NCBI GenBank assembly: GCA_019843655.1
Contig: JACDQD010000005.1
Span: forward strand, 30,824,954 to 30,888,953
Source of the DNA: Lethocerus indicus
Taxonomy: Eukaryota > Arthropoda > Insecta > Hemiptera > Belostomatidae
Length of the DNA stretch: 64,000 nt
Direction: 5' to 3'
The notes under the pieces are model-generated. The model was not told the origin of the DNA. It ran no database searches and was given only the letters and a program-made list of their open reading frames with translations. The number at the start of each line of letters is the position of its first letter. The first letter of the stretch is position 1. The translations under genes were made by a program, and so were the position numbers. Positions 1 to 12,040 of this stretch are shown here, piece by piece.

Positions 1-1059
1 TTAGTAGCACGTAGATAAAAACTGATTATTTGAGATTATATTGTTTCAAGAAATGATAGAATGAAAAATTAAGTTTTCAACTTTCTTTGCACAGGTCGAA
101 TGAAAAATTATTATTACATCTCAACAACATTATTATACAAGATTTCTTGCAAAGATCGTGAACGTACATAAAATCCGGAGGACAAATAAAATGACGAATA
201 TCCCCCCACTTTAGGTTTATATATAAGTTTTCCAATAACCTGACTCTCCCCCCAACCTATAACTTCCGAAGAATATCATCCGTCGTTCGGATATCGAAAA
301 ATAATTTTTCCTCCCACGAAATAATGATAATAATTCTTCATGTATGTACATTCTTTATCGTCCTTTGAAAGAATAGTTTAGATAAATATTTGTAATAATG
401 CAAAATATCAGACCAAAAACGGTCACTTTTTTATATCTTATTTGAGATTGATATTTACTAGACGATACTGTCTGGATGGTATTTTTTAAATGACGCTAAA
501 TACTGTAACACTGTTAAACTTCAAAATCAATTTACGGTAGCGCACACTGTGACAGAATTGAGGGATTGGTGTATACCAATGCAAAAACTCGCACAAGAGA
601 TAATGTTATATAATAAGTAACTTCCCTGAACAGCAGCCAAACAGGTTATTGCGTTACACAATGTTTTGTTTGGCGAAAATATCTACATTGTGCGGTGATG
701 GACGCATTAAAGTTGAACTGGTCTCGTGAATAAACGACAGTTTCTCCGGTCGGCGCCAGTTTCGCCGAAATGACCGACTTATCTAATGGATATCGCGTTT
801 CCGTTTACAGGCGGGTACGATAGAAACTTTCCGACCTGTTAGTGACCAACTAAGCTCTGTTAACTGCCCGAAACGAGGCGAGATTTCGGGCTAAAAGTTT
901 TCCCGTTCGCAGTTCTCGTTGAAGTATTCAAATGCCATTGCAAAATGATCCGATGCTGCCGTCGCTCCCCTACAATTAGCCATTTTAGGTTTCACTTTAA
1001 TCTAGTTCTGCCCGGTTATAAAATGTAAGTTTTTTTTTTTGATTTTTATCAAATTCCAG
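1..1059 (+). other. Nmdar2: Nmdar2 intron, 3' part (upstream of exon A)
   Basis: This is AT-rich sequence with no recognisable coding segment. It ends in a T-run (about 1029-1041) followed by TTCCAG at 1054-1059, a normal polypyrimidine tract and acceptor. The exon coding the preceding part of the receptor is not visible here. I see no tRNA, repeat array or mobile element in it. That it is intron is inferred from exon A beginning inside the receptor's amino-terminal domain. Confidence 0.75.
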
Positions 1060-1247
1060 AGGGCTTCCCAGTCGAGTCTCCAGCTGCAGCTGGCCCCCTC
1101 GCTCGAACACCAGACGGCGGCCATGCTCAGCATTTTAGAAAGGTATAAATGGCACAGGTTCTCAGTTGTCACCTCGCAGATAGCCGGCCACGACGACTTC
1201 ATACAGGCCATCCGCGAGAGGATCACCGAAGTCCAAGACAGGTTCAA
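1060..1247 (+). CDS. Nmdar2: Nmdar2 exon A: NMDA receptor subunit 2, amino-terminal domain
   Basis: This internal exon belongs to an ionotropic glutamate receptor of the NMDA class, subunit 2, a postsynaptic cation channel subunit that binds glutamate. It encodes 62 codons plus two bases of a split codon. Readable landmarks are [30 protein letters not shown] and [14 protein letters not shown]. These match the extracellular LIVBP-like amino-terminal domain, where vertebrate GluN2 has the equivalent stretch around 'MLKIM..YDW..FS.VT'. The donor GTAAGT starts at 1248 and is a strong consensus, and the frame hits a stop just beyond it. The acceptor is most likely TTCCAG at 1054-1059. A second AG at 1070-1071 would shorten the exon by four codons, so the left edge is less certain than the right. 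The exon ends in phase 2 and joins exon B to form a Lys codon, giving R-F-K-F. Confidence 0.93.
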
Positions 1248-2371
1248 GTAAGTGGGCATCAAAATTACTTCAATAATTTCAGTCGATGCTTACTTGAGCG
1301 TGTACTTTAGAAATTAACCTCGTCCTAACGGCGGACTTGATCCAGTAAAAGTTGTAAATACACATCTATTGAGTTTTATATTACAGATAATAAAATATAT
1401 CCCGACGCTAGAAATATACGCGTTATGGGAATAATAATTATTTATTTCTCAAATATCCCTTTATAAATTTTCTTATGCGAACAAAGGACAAATAAAGAGC
1501 AATATATATATATACTCTTTTATTATAATTTGAAACACATTCGTACAATATATTTTCTAGCGAAATAAGAATTTCTCGAAATACATTAAGGGAGAGAATA
1601 TTTCAATTGAGTTCCAACATTACTGCCGCCCGCAATATAAACATTGTTTTCATCTTAGGGTTACGGTCGTATTGTACTTCATTCAAATGAGAATGGATAC
1701 CGCTCTCCAGCTCACGTTCTCGACATTTGGAGACGAAATGAGATGGACCAACTGTTGCCGAATCGGTTTGATTCTTAGTGTAATAGAAAACGTAGCCCCA
1801 GAGAAAATAAGGTTTTCGAGTCTAACTGATCGTCTCATCCTCTATATAAACTATTAAAATATATATGTTTTGGCCGTATTTCGCAATGAAAAATTCAGAC
1901 TCGATAGTTTTAATATGCTCGTACTACACAGAGACTTACTCACCAAACTATTACACATAGTAAATTTTATTTATTCAATACAGTATTTATATGCTAGGGA
2001 GAATAAGCAAGTTTTTAAACAGGACGTTGTTAGGTAAACACGCATATTCACTGAATTGTATAACACGTTACGTGAGCATATTAGAAAGCCTGTTGCTTTA
2101 TTGGGCATTTTGGAGAATAAGCCTAGTTGTTTGAAATTAGAGAAATTATGGAATTCGCCAAATTTAATTTTTATAAAATAATTTCCCTTTAATCTCGAGA
2201 TATATCCTTATTAAAAACAGACCACATCACTGAAGCCTAAACCAGTAATAAATGGGCGTAATTTATGCGAATAATTCGCGTTCTGTGGCCGAGTCTAACG
2301 ACCTGGGAAATCGGCACAGAGAGTTTGAATCGGGAGAGAGGTTTTGAAGGGGTTTTATTAAGTGGGGAGGG

Positions 2372-2387
2372 CAAAGCCCAGGCTTTG
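2372..2387. repeat. Short perfect hairpin
   Basis: CAAAGCC and GGCTTTG form a perfect 7-bp stem with a two-base spacer. An overlapping alternative pairing (GGGC-AAA-GCCC) is possible at its left side. Stems of this size are expected by chance in 64 kb, so no function is inferred. Confidence 0.5.
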
Positions 2388-3067
2388 GCTTTAACCTTCT
2401 TACATAAGTGCCCATTGTTTGAGTTAGTACAGATTTTAAAGGGTGCTTAATAACGGTACGACCTGTCTCCTCCAATCATCCGATCCTTTTGTTGACCCCC
2501 GCGATTTGAGAGATTCGAGATAAACTTTTACTGAGAAATCAACAGATATTGACGACCAATTTATTGTTTTAGTCGGTCATTTAATTTAATTTAATTCATT
2601 AGATGACAATATTACTCTATATTATAGCTACTGCAAAACAAGTGTTAGTGGGGGTCCACTTTCAACGTATAGAGGGTATTTGGATGTAACATTTATTAAC
2701 ATCTATTAAACTCGATATCAAAAATCTGCAGTTACAAAGCCTGAAGCCTGAAGTTAAATTCTCCTATATTATTTCATTTGTAAATAGTTCATTAAAACTT
2801 AATATAGGCTGGAACATGTTACTGTCCCACAAATCCTGGGATGAATAAACTACAAAAAATCCACATATTTGATGAATAAAATACAATTTTTGTGGAATCA
2901 AAAAATATTCGTAATGAGGTCTAAACATACAATTTTTAATCTCCACATTTCTGGTCACTCTCCCTCATTTGCTTTAATTGCCGACACTGGGGGTAGAGCC
3001 GTTAAGGCGGGGGCGGGGGCCTCAGGTAAAATTTGGAGCAGCCCTCTCCTCCAGTAGATTCCAGATT

Positions 3068-3240
3068 TTTTTTTTTTAAACGGGCGCGGTATTTTCATGC
3101 CGAGGAGGGAGCCAAAAAGTTTGTTTAATTCGACCAACAAACAAGAAGGGGCCCCCCCCCTTGAGAAGAAACTTCGTTAACGGGGAGAGCCACCTCCACG
3201 AGTCGTGGGGGGCGATGAAGCGGAGGGAGGGGGGGGGGTG
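3068..3240. repeat. Cluster of homopolymer tracts
   Basis: A long T-run near 3068-3080, a GGGG-CCCCCCCCCC junction near 3149-3160 and a G-run near 3228-3237 lie within about 170 bp. Tracts like this are prone to slippage and sequencing error, so the exact base counts are doubtful. Confidence 0.8.
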
Positions 3241-5722
3241 TCTTGAACTCTAGAATTGGATTAGGGTGTGGCCTCCTGTCTATTAAAGGTCAATTTTCTA
3301 GGCTAGCTCGGTTACCTAGGCAAGAACCGGGGGTTTAATTGTAGGTTCTGTCGACTGATGAAAACAGTAACAAAAAACGATTTTTCTCTTGAGTTCTCTC
3401 CTTTAATTTAACTGCCTCCAAATATTCCCCTCCGTGACATTATCTGAAAACGCAGTTAAGTCCTGTAATCGAACATGTCATTGGTTAGTTGAAACTGATC
3501 CATTAATCCATATACCGGATTGATTAATCCTTGCACTATTCCAGACATATTTATTCGCGGGGAGAAATTTCTTTGACATCAAAGAAAACGTTTATTTGAA
3601 AGAGACAGTCCTTCTCCTGTGTTTGAAAATGCTCGTTGCTTCTTTCTTCTCCCTTTTTTTTAAGGCTGTGAAAGTTCAAAAAAAAAGGGAAATTTAAAAT
3701 TTGAAAAGAGTCCCTGGATATTATTCTGGGTTTCGGGCCAACGAGGCCGGGACCAATCCCAAAATTATTCGCGTTTAACACTGAAGAGAGAAACTACGAG
3801 AGTCTGCCTGACCAAACCAAAGCTCCGACCTTAATTATAGTCTAAAAGTTCAAAAGTTGGCAATTAATGGAATTGCTGGATGAACGCTTCTTACGACGAC
3901 CGGGTTTGGGGGACGTGGCGCTTATTTCGTCCTTAGAAATATTAAAATTAATTGTTTTTATTGCACAACCAGTACAGATTGTGCCTGTCATGTATTGATT
4001 GCCCGAACTAAAAAATAATGACGCAGCAAGTATCCAGTATATATGCTGCTTTGATTTCTCTAATGACAATAAAATGTGAAAGTAAATTCTAATATAATTA
4101 TAATTATTCCATTAACTAACTAATTAATTGACGAAATTGTGGTATTTATCTAATTATTATCACGAATGTGAATGCGGACAGAAAATGAATACTCTGAAAA
4201 CAAAAAATAAACAAATTTTCACCGCAAAAAAGTTCCGCTAACAGAAAGTTATGAAATACAAAAAGGAAACTTTGTTCAAAAACTTATCTGATACTGAACT
4301 CCCATTTAAATTCACGCCCGACAACAAAAGTAACGAAGTAACTTCTGGCCTCAAAAATGTAAGACTGGAAGGAGAACTGAAGTGAATCAGACAATTGGGT
4401 ATAAATAAAAATGGCGATTTGAAAGCGTTAAAATGTATTAACAAAACCCACTGTCAAATAAGCAGATACTGGTCTATTCCGATATAATAATACTTTAAGA
4501 ACTGTAATTTAGGGCAATTTCTCTTTTCAGTCAGTTTCAATGGGGAAAATTGATTTGAGATACGGCACTTTGACGTACGAGCTCCGTCATGGAATAAATT
4601 AAACGAGTGGATCAAAAATGCAATTCAATTTAGATACCGCCGCCAGTTAATTCAGTCAATCGTGAACACTCGTGGAATTGAACAGCGCTTTCCACTGGAA
4701 ACTTGGAATAAGGAGTTGTGTTGTAGACAGCGGTTGAAGACTCCACTATCCATTTTTTCCGAGTGAAAATCTCAAGTGCTCTCCTGGCGTGTTCTCTACT
4801 CACCTTCTTTGTTGACACACTCGACAACGCTAAAACCACTTTATGGCCCAACAACGCCGAACCTCTTCCGCTCTGAAATTTGTATTTCTAAACAAGGTTC
4901 AATTTTTATAACTGTTCCGCCTTTTTAAATTTCAGTTCATTTCGGTACTCTCCGAACATAAAACGGTGATGGGAAAAATAATAACAATTTTGTTTTATTT
5001 GACTTCTTACTTTGCCCTGACTTTTCCATTGAATCGACAAATTTATAGTGAAATCAGAACCAATAGGATCAATGATGTATTACAATTTGGCCTCAATATA
5101 TCCTCATATTGGCGCGAATTGACGGGCGACATGTACACGTTTCTTCCATTAACCCCGTAATGAAAAATGAATAGTAGAATCGTTTACCTCATTTCAGACG
5201 GTGCCGTTAAGTACAAACGATGGCTTTTGCTTCCTATTCCGAGTAATGGAATTTCTTCGTTTACCCTATTATAAGAAGGAGTTCATGAACTATTTTCGTG
5301 GTTATGTTAGCAATTGAATTAAAATTATCCATGGGCCGAGCATATCGTAATTATTGGAGACAGATTTCTAATATATATCAGACCGCAGATTTATAATATT
5401 GATAATATAATATCTTGTCTTAACAGATTGAGTGAAAATTGATTTAACGCGGCCGAGTGTAAATGTAAATAAATTCCGATAACTCACTTCTCAAAGTTTC
5501 AGGAGTCTCAGTTGTTTAATATTCATTTAGAATACATTTGAATTATAACGGCATTAATCAATCCCTGAATTACAATAGCTAATGAATCGCAAAGTTATGA
5601 TCGCAGCACAAAGTCAGTTAACGTATAACTGTACTTCGTTAAGCACAGCGCGATTTTTCCGGGTCGCCTTAGATACGCTACTTGGGAGAACTTGATGAAC
5701 TTTGAGTAATTTTCATGCGATA

Positions 5723-5753
5723 ATATTCTTCTATATTCTTCTATTCTTCTATA
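5723..5753. repeat. Short tandem repeat, 8-10 bp unit
   Basis: About three units of ATATTCTTCT / ATTCTTCT stand in tandem. It is a minor slippage repeat in the intron with no coding content. Confidence 0.8.
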
Positions 5754-8700
5754 GCGCGGATATTTCAGAAATTTAAAACTTAAATAGCGTCCACTGTATA
5801 GAAGAAATATTCACCTCTTTCTTGCAATCTGCTACTGTTTCGGCTTCTCGCCAAAAGTGTCCTTCTTCCTTAGATTTAACGAATAAAAGATATTTTGTTT
5901 GTTAATACAAAAATTGAAGGGCCTGAAGTGTTTCAATTTAATTATGTGCGCCGTCATGAATTGGCTATAGTTGTCGAAGGGATTGAATTTCAACAAATAT
6001 AGGAAAGGGTAACAATTAGGATTGTTCAGCAGGTTGCTGAGAATAAAACACCGGTTGGGGCCCGGGTTAAAGTTATTCCGCTATCAGCACCGACTTAATG
6101 GGATTTACCTGTTGCAACAGACGTCAGAGATGTTGAGCCCGCCCCCTCGCCCTCTACGCGGGGCTGAAGTAGACAGAGAGCTCGTGCCTGTTGGAAGAGC
6201 TTTCCATGTGATTCATCTGGTCTTCCCCGTCATCACTATGGCCAGCCAACACGTAGATAACAACCCGGGATTTGGACTCCCTCAAAAATTGATTCTACCA
6301 GTGTGTGTTTTTCCCTCTTCGCCGGGATTCATTGTTACATCTTGACCTCATCCGTTTCAAATATTCCTTAGGACACTTAAAAAAAATTGTAATCTTTAAA
6401 GCGGCAAAAACCCACTTGTGGACAGATATTTCCATATCGGGGTACGGTATTCGGGAAAAGCCCGATTTACGATTGGCAGGTAGGGTTTCTTCACGGTTTT
6501 CCGCATTCAATGGACAAGTTGATTGAGGCTCCCCTCCTCCGAGGTCGCTCTCACCGTCAGGCGGAAACGTGAACATAAAACGTGAAATGCGGCTATAATC
6601 GAAATCGAGGATAAACACTCCAGCGACGATTCCCATGGAGTAAAAGGCCAAGAATGAAAAAAACTTAATCCGGACCTTAATTTTAAAGAACTATCCAACA
6701 GACAGGTTGAGAACAAACTGAATCATAAATGAAAAAATTAACTAAAATTTAATATTGTACTTAAATCAAAGGCCCGGAGTAGGTCAGTGTCCAATTCTTC
6801 TGGCCTCAAATCCCCCTAATCCGGGATATTCAATCCACGGCGGACGGTAATATCGTTGAACGCCAAAACCTCATGAAAGGCGGTGTGGGGCGTTCGGTTA
6901 ATTTTGAAACTCGGGTTTAATCATCGCGCGGACACAGGGCTGGAGTGGCCGCCCGCTCAGTATCGACAGGTCCATCAGCGGGAGAGCGAGTTGTCCACAA
7001 ATGCGTTTTTAACGGCTTTCCTCCGAAACGGAGCCGTAAACGATGCCAGCCGGAAAAGCGCCCGAACACAGTCGGCGAAAAAAATATCCCAACCCCACCC
7101 CCCCCGGCCGCCAACCGCTAGTAAACGCCAGGTTGTAAAATCTAGTATTCAAATTTTACCAGTCTCCGAACTCTGTATTCGGTGGAGTTCACGATGGCCT
7201 TATAGATTTCGTCCGAGCCGCTACAATAAATAAGTGGGCGTGTATATGTTCGGAGTGTATAATGTATGCAGCGGAAACTAATTATCTTTTATTGCCGTTC
7301 GCCGTTGTCAGCCTACATACGTGGGGGGGCCCGTAAATTTGAATGACTGCAAAATTTAAAGGCCGTTTTCGCTTTAACAGTTTTTTTTTAGAATTTTGCG
7401 TATCTATTTGGAAGAAAATTGCATTTGAAACAAGCGATATATTGTTCCTCTTTGTCTACACCACTTTATTAAATTAATAATAAGGCATTTTATTGACAGC
7501 CGCGGAAATAAAAGCCGAACAAAAATAAAAAAGACATTGCGTTGTATAGTGTTTAAATTTCCAGTACTTGATTGTTGAAATTCCTGTCGTCCTCAAATGT
7601 AAAATTGACTGGTCGAATCGGTGTAATTAATTTCGCGCGAAACATACTCGGGCAATTCCAGAATGTGGCGTAATTGAGTAATTCCGCATAATTGAATTCA
7701 TTTCCCATTAAATTTATGCCTAATTAAATTATATGTGTTAAATTAGGACAGTACGTTGAGTAATTGTGTCCGTGTGTCGGTAAGAGTGATGGAGTGTTGG
7801 GGGTGAGGGGGTGGCCGGTACTGAGGTCACATTATCATGTATCTGGTAAATCAATCGAAGTCAAACACCGGACGTAACCGTTCCCAAATTAAATTGTCTT
7901 GCAAATGCATAGGGGTCCCGGGCACGCCTGTAAATTGCATACTGATGCCGTCCCGGCCCTGCGACCGCAACCGGAATGGCCTTAGACTATCGCAGGAACT
8001 TCGACGCCATAAATCTGCCTCGAACGGAAATTTAATCATCGGCCTCTGTCCCGTTCTTAAGTTCTTGCATGTAATCGGCGGCACTTCAGTGCAAGTTCCA
8101 GCGCCGCTCAGTCGCCCGTTAATAATTGTTTTTCTAATCCTCGAGTGTTCTGTTCGCGACAAAACAAGAGATTAGTGGAGATGGTCCCCTCTGTATTCCA
8201 AGGTATTGAAGAATTAAATCATACGCAAGTACCAACTCGCATTAATAATACTCAGGGTAGTCCATAGGTAGAAGTTTTCGTACATAAATACCTATATGCA
8301 GTAAACAGATAGACGACGTCGATCTAAACACAAAATGCATATAATACATAATGAACTAGTCTGTTTTTTATAGATCAGTCACAAAATGGAATTTGAAAAA
8401 ACAAAAATTACTAATCTATTTTGGCCAATATTCAAAAGACAAGACTGTATTACTAACAATTATGGATGGAAAGAGAATATACATTATTGAGGATGTGAAA
8501 AATCGGTTCGGTCCGGAATAAACATCCAATATCTGTATTTTTGTCATGCTAGAGTTGATCGATGCGATAGTATTCTATTTTTTTTGTATGAGTACACATT
8601 ATGTTACTCAATATGAATTACCTGAAACTATAGGATCTAGGTGAGGATTTGTGTCGGTGGCCAGTCCGTTCCGGGACAAAATGGTTTATGCAGTTCGTGA

Positions 8701-11700
8701 GAACATCAATCAAAGTTGTGGTACTTATTGTTCTCCCTCTCACTCTCTATCCCTCTCTAATCCCTCCGTGTTAACAAAACAGGAGTTGCTCCCCTATCTG
8801 GGATACATACATGTAAATCATGGTCTACTCGCCCCCGTTTCAGTATAATCGGCCTAGGCTGGGCCGTCAGTTGCAATGTGCGCCAGACCGACTAATTTAT
8901 ATCTCGCCCATTAGTCGGCGAATTCCCAAATTCATTTCGGTACAACCAAATTCGAATGAACTGCCCGGCCCCTATCACGCTGCGGCGGTGAATTTATTTC
9001 TACAGCGGGGAATAATCCCCGGGGTAAATGGGCGCGTGGAACGACAACCGATTCCTCCCCGCTCCAGAAATTCCACGCGAAACCAAACCACCGCCGGACG
9101 AGTGACAAATATTCATCACGGCCGATGAATCGACACTTTGACGTTTATTCGCTTCGCTTCTTGACCCCCCCTCCCCACAATTGGAAACGCGCTTCTGGGC
9201 GAATAGATTGAAACGCGGGAATTGGCCATGCGTAAATATTCGGAAACGTTTCATATTTGTTAAGCCCCGTTGTTCGCGCTCGAGAGGACCGGTCCGGAAA
9301 ATTCCCGCGTTGACCGTTACCGACAAAGAGGCCGCCGTATTATTTGCTGACTTTCGACTTAGTGACCGCGCGTTTTATGGGGTGACTTTCACCGACCGCA
9401 TATGACGAGTCCGCCGACGATGGGCAGAAGTGTCTCGAGTGTCATAAGCGTAAGGCTAATTAAAGAGCGGAAAAAAAATCGCAGGATTGATGACTGCGTT
9501 AATCGCTTTAATATAATCGCGTGGAATATTGATGGACTAAAAAATCTAGCGCGCTCTCGAATTACCTCCAGGCACGTCGTCCAATTTATTCGTCCCAGGT
9601 TTAACGATGGCCTATATATCTTAACCTTGAAGCATCGTGCGGGGGGGGGTGTCTTATTATATGCTCGGCTCATTAATCTACGCCGGTCGAAATACGGCCT
9701 GCCATCATCGTATCACACGCATCGACGATCTCCAATCCCATCCACGAAAATCGCACCACCATCCGAACTCATGGTGGCGGGGGCGGTGTCGGGGGAGGTT
9801 TCGGTGTGCCAAATTTCGTTTCCCCGACTCCCCCCCACGCGGAATATCACCGCCTGGCAACAAATCACATTCCGGGTCCGCAACGAATGTAATCAAATTG
9901 TAAATTAGAATGTATAACCCGACAGAAATAACTCCGTACCGAATATATATTCGGCGATACACAATTGCTCGTACCCGAAGAGTAGTTTCGCATACAGCCT
10001 GATTACTATATTACGTATATAACTGTATCAAATTCATATCTGGTATATTGTCCTTCAAACTTTTTCTCATATTTATCATTCCCTCGTCAGTCTATACATG
10101 ACCGTTTTTGAGTTATTTAAAGTCGTTATACACCATCGTTATTATTTTCAGTTTTATTGTACCGGTCAAGAGAGCCTAACAACTGTAATTTCTTCCTCAT
10201 AAATTATTTTCAGATTTTGAGGTATCTCAAAATGATGCATCAATGAAACGTAGTCAGCGTCGATAGTGATAGTTTACACTATTATATTATATATTAGCGG
10301 TGATGATGAAAGCTGGTGCTTTCTCACTTACTATTATAGAAATGTCCTCAAATAGGCAATTTTTTAAGGTCTCAGTTCTGAAATAAATTTATTTTCAATC
10401 CATTGAGTTTATCGAAGCCTACCAACTATAAAAATCATGGTAATGATTAAAGAATATTTTCTGAAATCGTTATTCACGTAGTTTCTCATATTTTTAGTCG
10501 ATGGCCGCGACCCCTTTATTAGTTCCTTATTAGTTTTGTGAAAAGTTTGGATAAGTTGCGCAATTATATAAGTTGGCGTCGTTCCCAGGTTTTTGTTGAA
10601 TGTTTTGAATTGTCCTCGAGCCAGGAAAATAGTTAATTTCCTTTATGAAAAACACGAATTTCCGATTTAATAAAGGAACTTGTTACAAGTAGGATATGAA
10701 GGAAGAAAAAACTCAAAGATAAAGCGTCTTTCAATTTATAAACATTATTAGAATGTTATAAACATTATATTATTACTTTCCTTTTTGTATTCGCAGCTTC
10801 AAAGGGTCATAAAAGAGAAGGACAATTATTCTGTAATGAATTAATAATGTTCACATTTATTGTTTCTCGGGGTAATTTACTTTTTGAAACATATTTGTTG
10901 AATTTTAAAGCGTTCGGTGGTGATACTATATTTGAAAATAGGTGGCCGTGTAAATAGCATGGTTTAAATTGCTTACATTTTGGAAATTTCATTAAATCAC
11001 CGTTGTTTAATTGCGACGGAAACACACTTAAATGCCCTTTTCCAATTTTTGTATATCACCTGCAAAATAGATAATCAAATTATTCATCGTACACTTAAAT
11101 TAACTTGCTCATCAATATCATCAATTTTTTACAACGACCAGGTAACACACTCTGTTACTCGCTCATTTCAAATTATTTCAGTAATACGACTACACGGTTA
11201 TAATATTATATATGAAATTTAACTGTTGAAATGACCCAACCATTAGAATTGCTTATTTCACCGACCGTTCTCTGGATCGTGTTTGCATACTGTACTTTCG
11301 GACTGTACATACATATGTAAAGTATTTACTGGTCTGTTTATTTCTGAAATAATAACGTCCAAGTACAGTTACTTGCGCTGGAATAATTACATTTCCCTTT
11401 CAACTGTTCTTTCTCTTTGATAATTCTCTTATCAAAGGCTGCGAACTGACTTCCAGAAGAGCCCGCTCCTGGGCCACCTTTACATTTCCGAGGAATATGA
11501 AATATTAAATAAATAAGTCTTATTTACCTACTCACTTGTCATGTTTGCTCCGTTTCCCCTTTTGGAATTGTATTTCGGAAATGTTTTCTCGCTTCGGCGG
11601 GGGGCCATAACCGGGGCTTCATAAGTTTCCGCGTAAATATCGCTTCGAATATTCTCCAAAGTTTTTGAAAGTGTTGGGCAATATAAGCTGTACGGTTCAC

Positions 11701-11810
11701 TCAGACGGTCATTTTCGGACGGCATTCGTGTTTCAGAATTTTTTTTATTTCATCCCATTATTGCTGAAATAATTATATAGCGTTTGTTTGTTTGTTCGTG
11801 TGACACGCAG

Positions 11811-12040
11811 ATTCGCCATCTTGAACACTGTGCTGGTGACGAAGACATCCGACTTGACGGAGCTGGTGAATTCTGAGTCGCGCGTTATGCTGCTTTATTG
11901 TACACGGGAGGAGGCGATGCACATACTGACAGCGGCCAAAGACTACCAGCTCACCGGCGAGAACTACGTATGGGTGGTCACACAATCGGTCATAGAAAAC
12001 CTGATGACTCCCACACAACAGTTCCCTGTCGGCATGTTGG
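11811..12040 (+). CDS. Nmdar2: Nmdar2 exon B: NMDA receptor subunit 2, amino-terminal domain
   Basis: The second receptor exon encodes 76 whole codons with one base of a split codon at each end. Landmarks in order are [48 protein letters not shown] and QFPVGMLG. The LLYCT..EA segment and the LTG..Y.W.V segment correspond to 'LLYCTKEEA' and 'LTG..YTW' of GluN2 amino-terminal domains. The C-terminal FPVGMLG leads directly into exon C. The acceptor is ACGCAG at 11805-11810 after a pyrimidine-rich stretch. The donor GTGAGT starts at 12041. The exon enters in phase 2 and leaves in phase 1, which fits both neighbours without a frameshift or stop. The codons look intact, so this part of the gene shows no sign of decay. 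Confidence 0.95.

Larger units (their letters stand above)
1248..11810 (+). other. Nmdar2: Nmdar2 intron between exons A and B (10.6 kb)
   Basis: It begins with GTAAGT and ends with a T/G-rich tract and ACGCAG at 11805-11810. Splice phase 2 is shared by both neighbours. I found no convincing gene inside. It holds a short (AT)n run (1502-1515), a cluster of homopolymer runs between about 3068 and 3240, a 7-bp-stem hairpin at 2372-2387, and a tandem repeat of ATTCTTCTAT (5723-5753). CpG-rich patches lie around 6880-7130, 7900-8160, 8860-9330 and 9640-9850. These patches carry open frames with no protein-family signature. They may be regulatory, but nothing in the sequence proves it. Confidence 0.8.

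Noticed and set aside
6022..6345. 107-codon + strand frame
   Set aside because: No recognisable motif, and it lies wholly within the intron between exons A and B.
9402..9908. 168-codon + strand frame with FNIIAWNIDGLKN and RAGGGVLLYAR, faintly like a LINE endonuclease
   Set aside because: The catalytic Glu motif and the later Asp/His motifs are missing, the spacing is too short, and the region is GC-rich enough to be open by chance.
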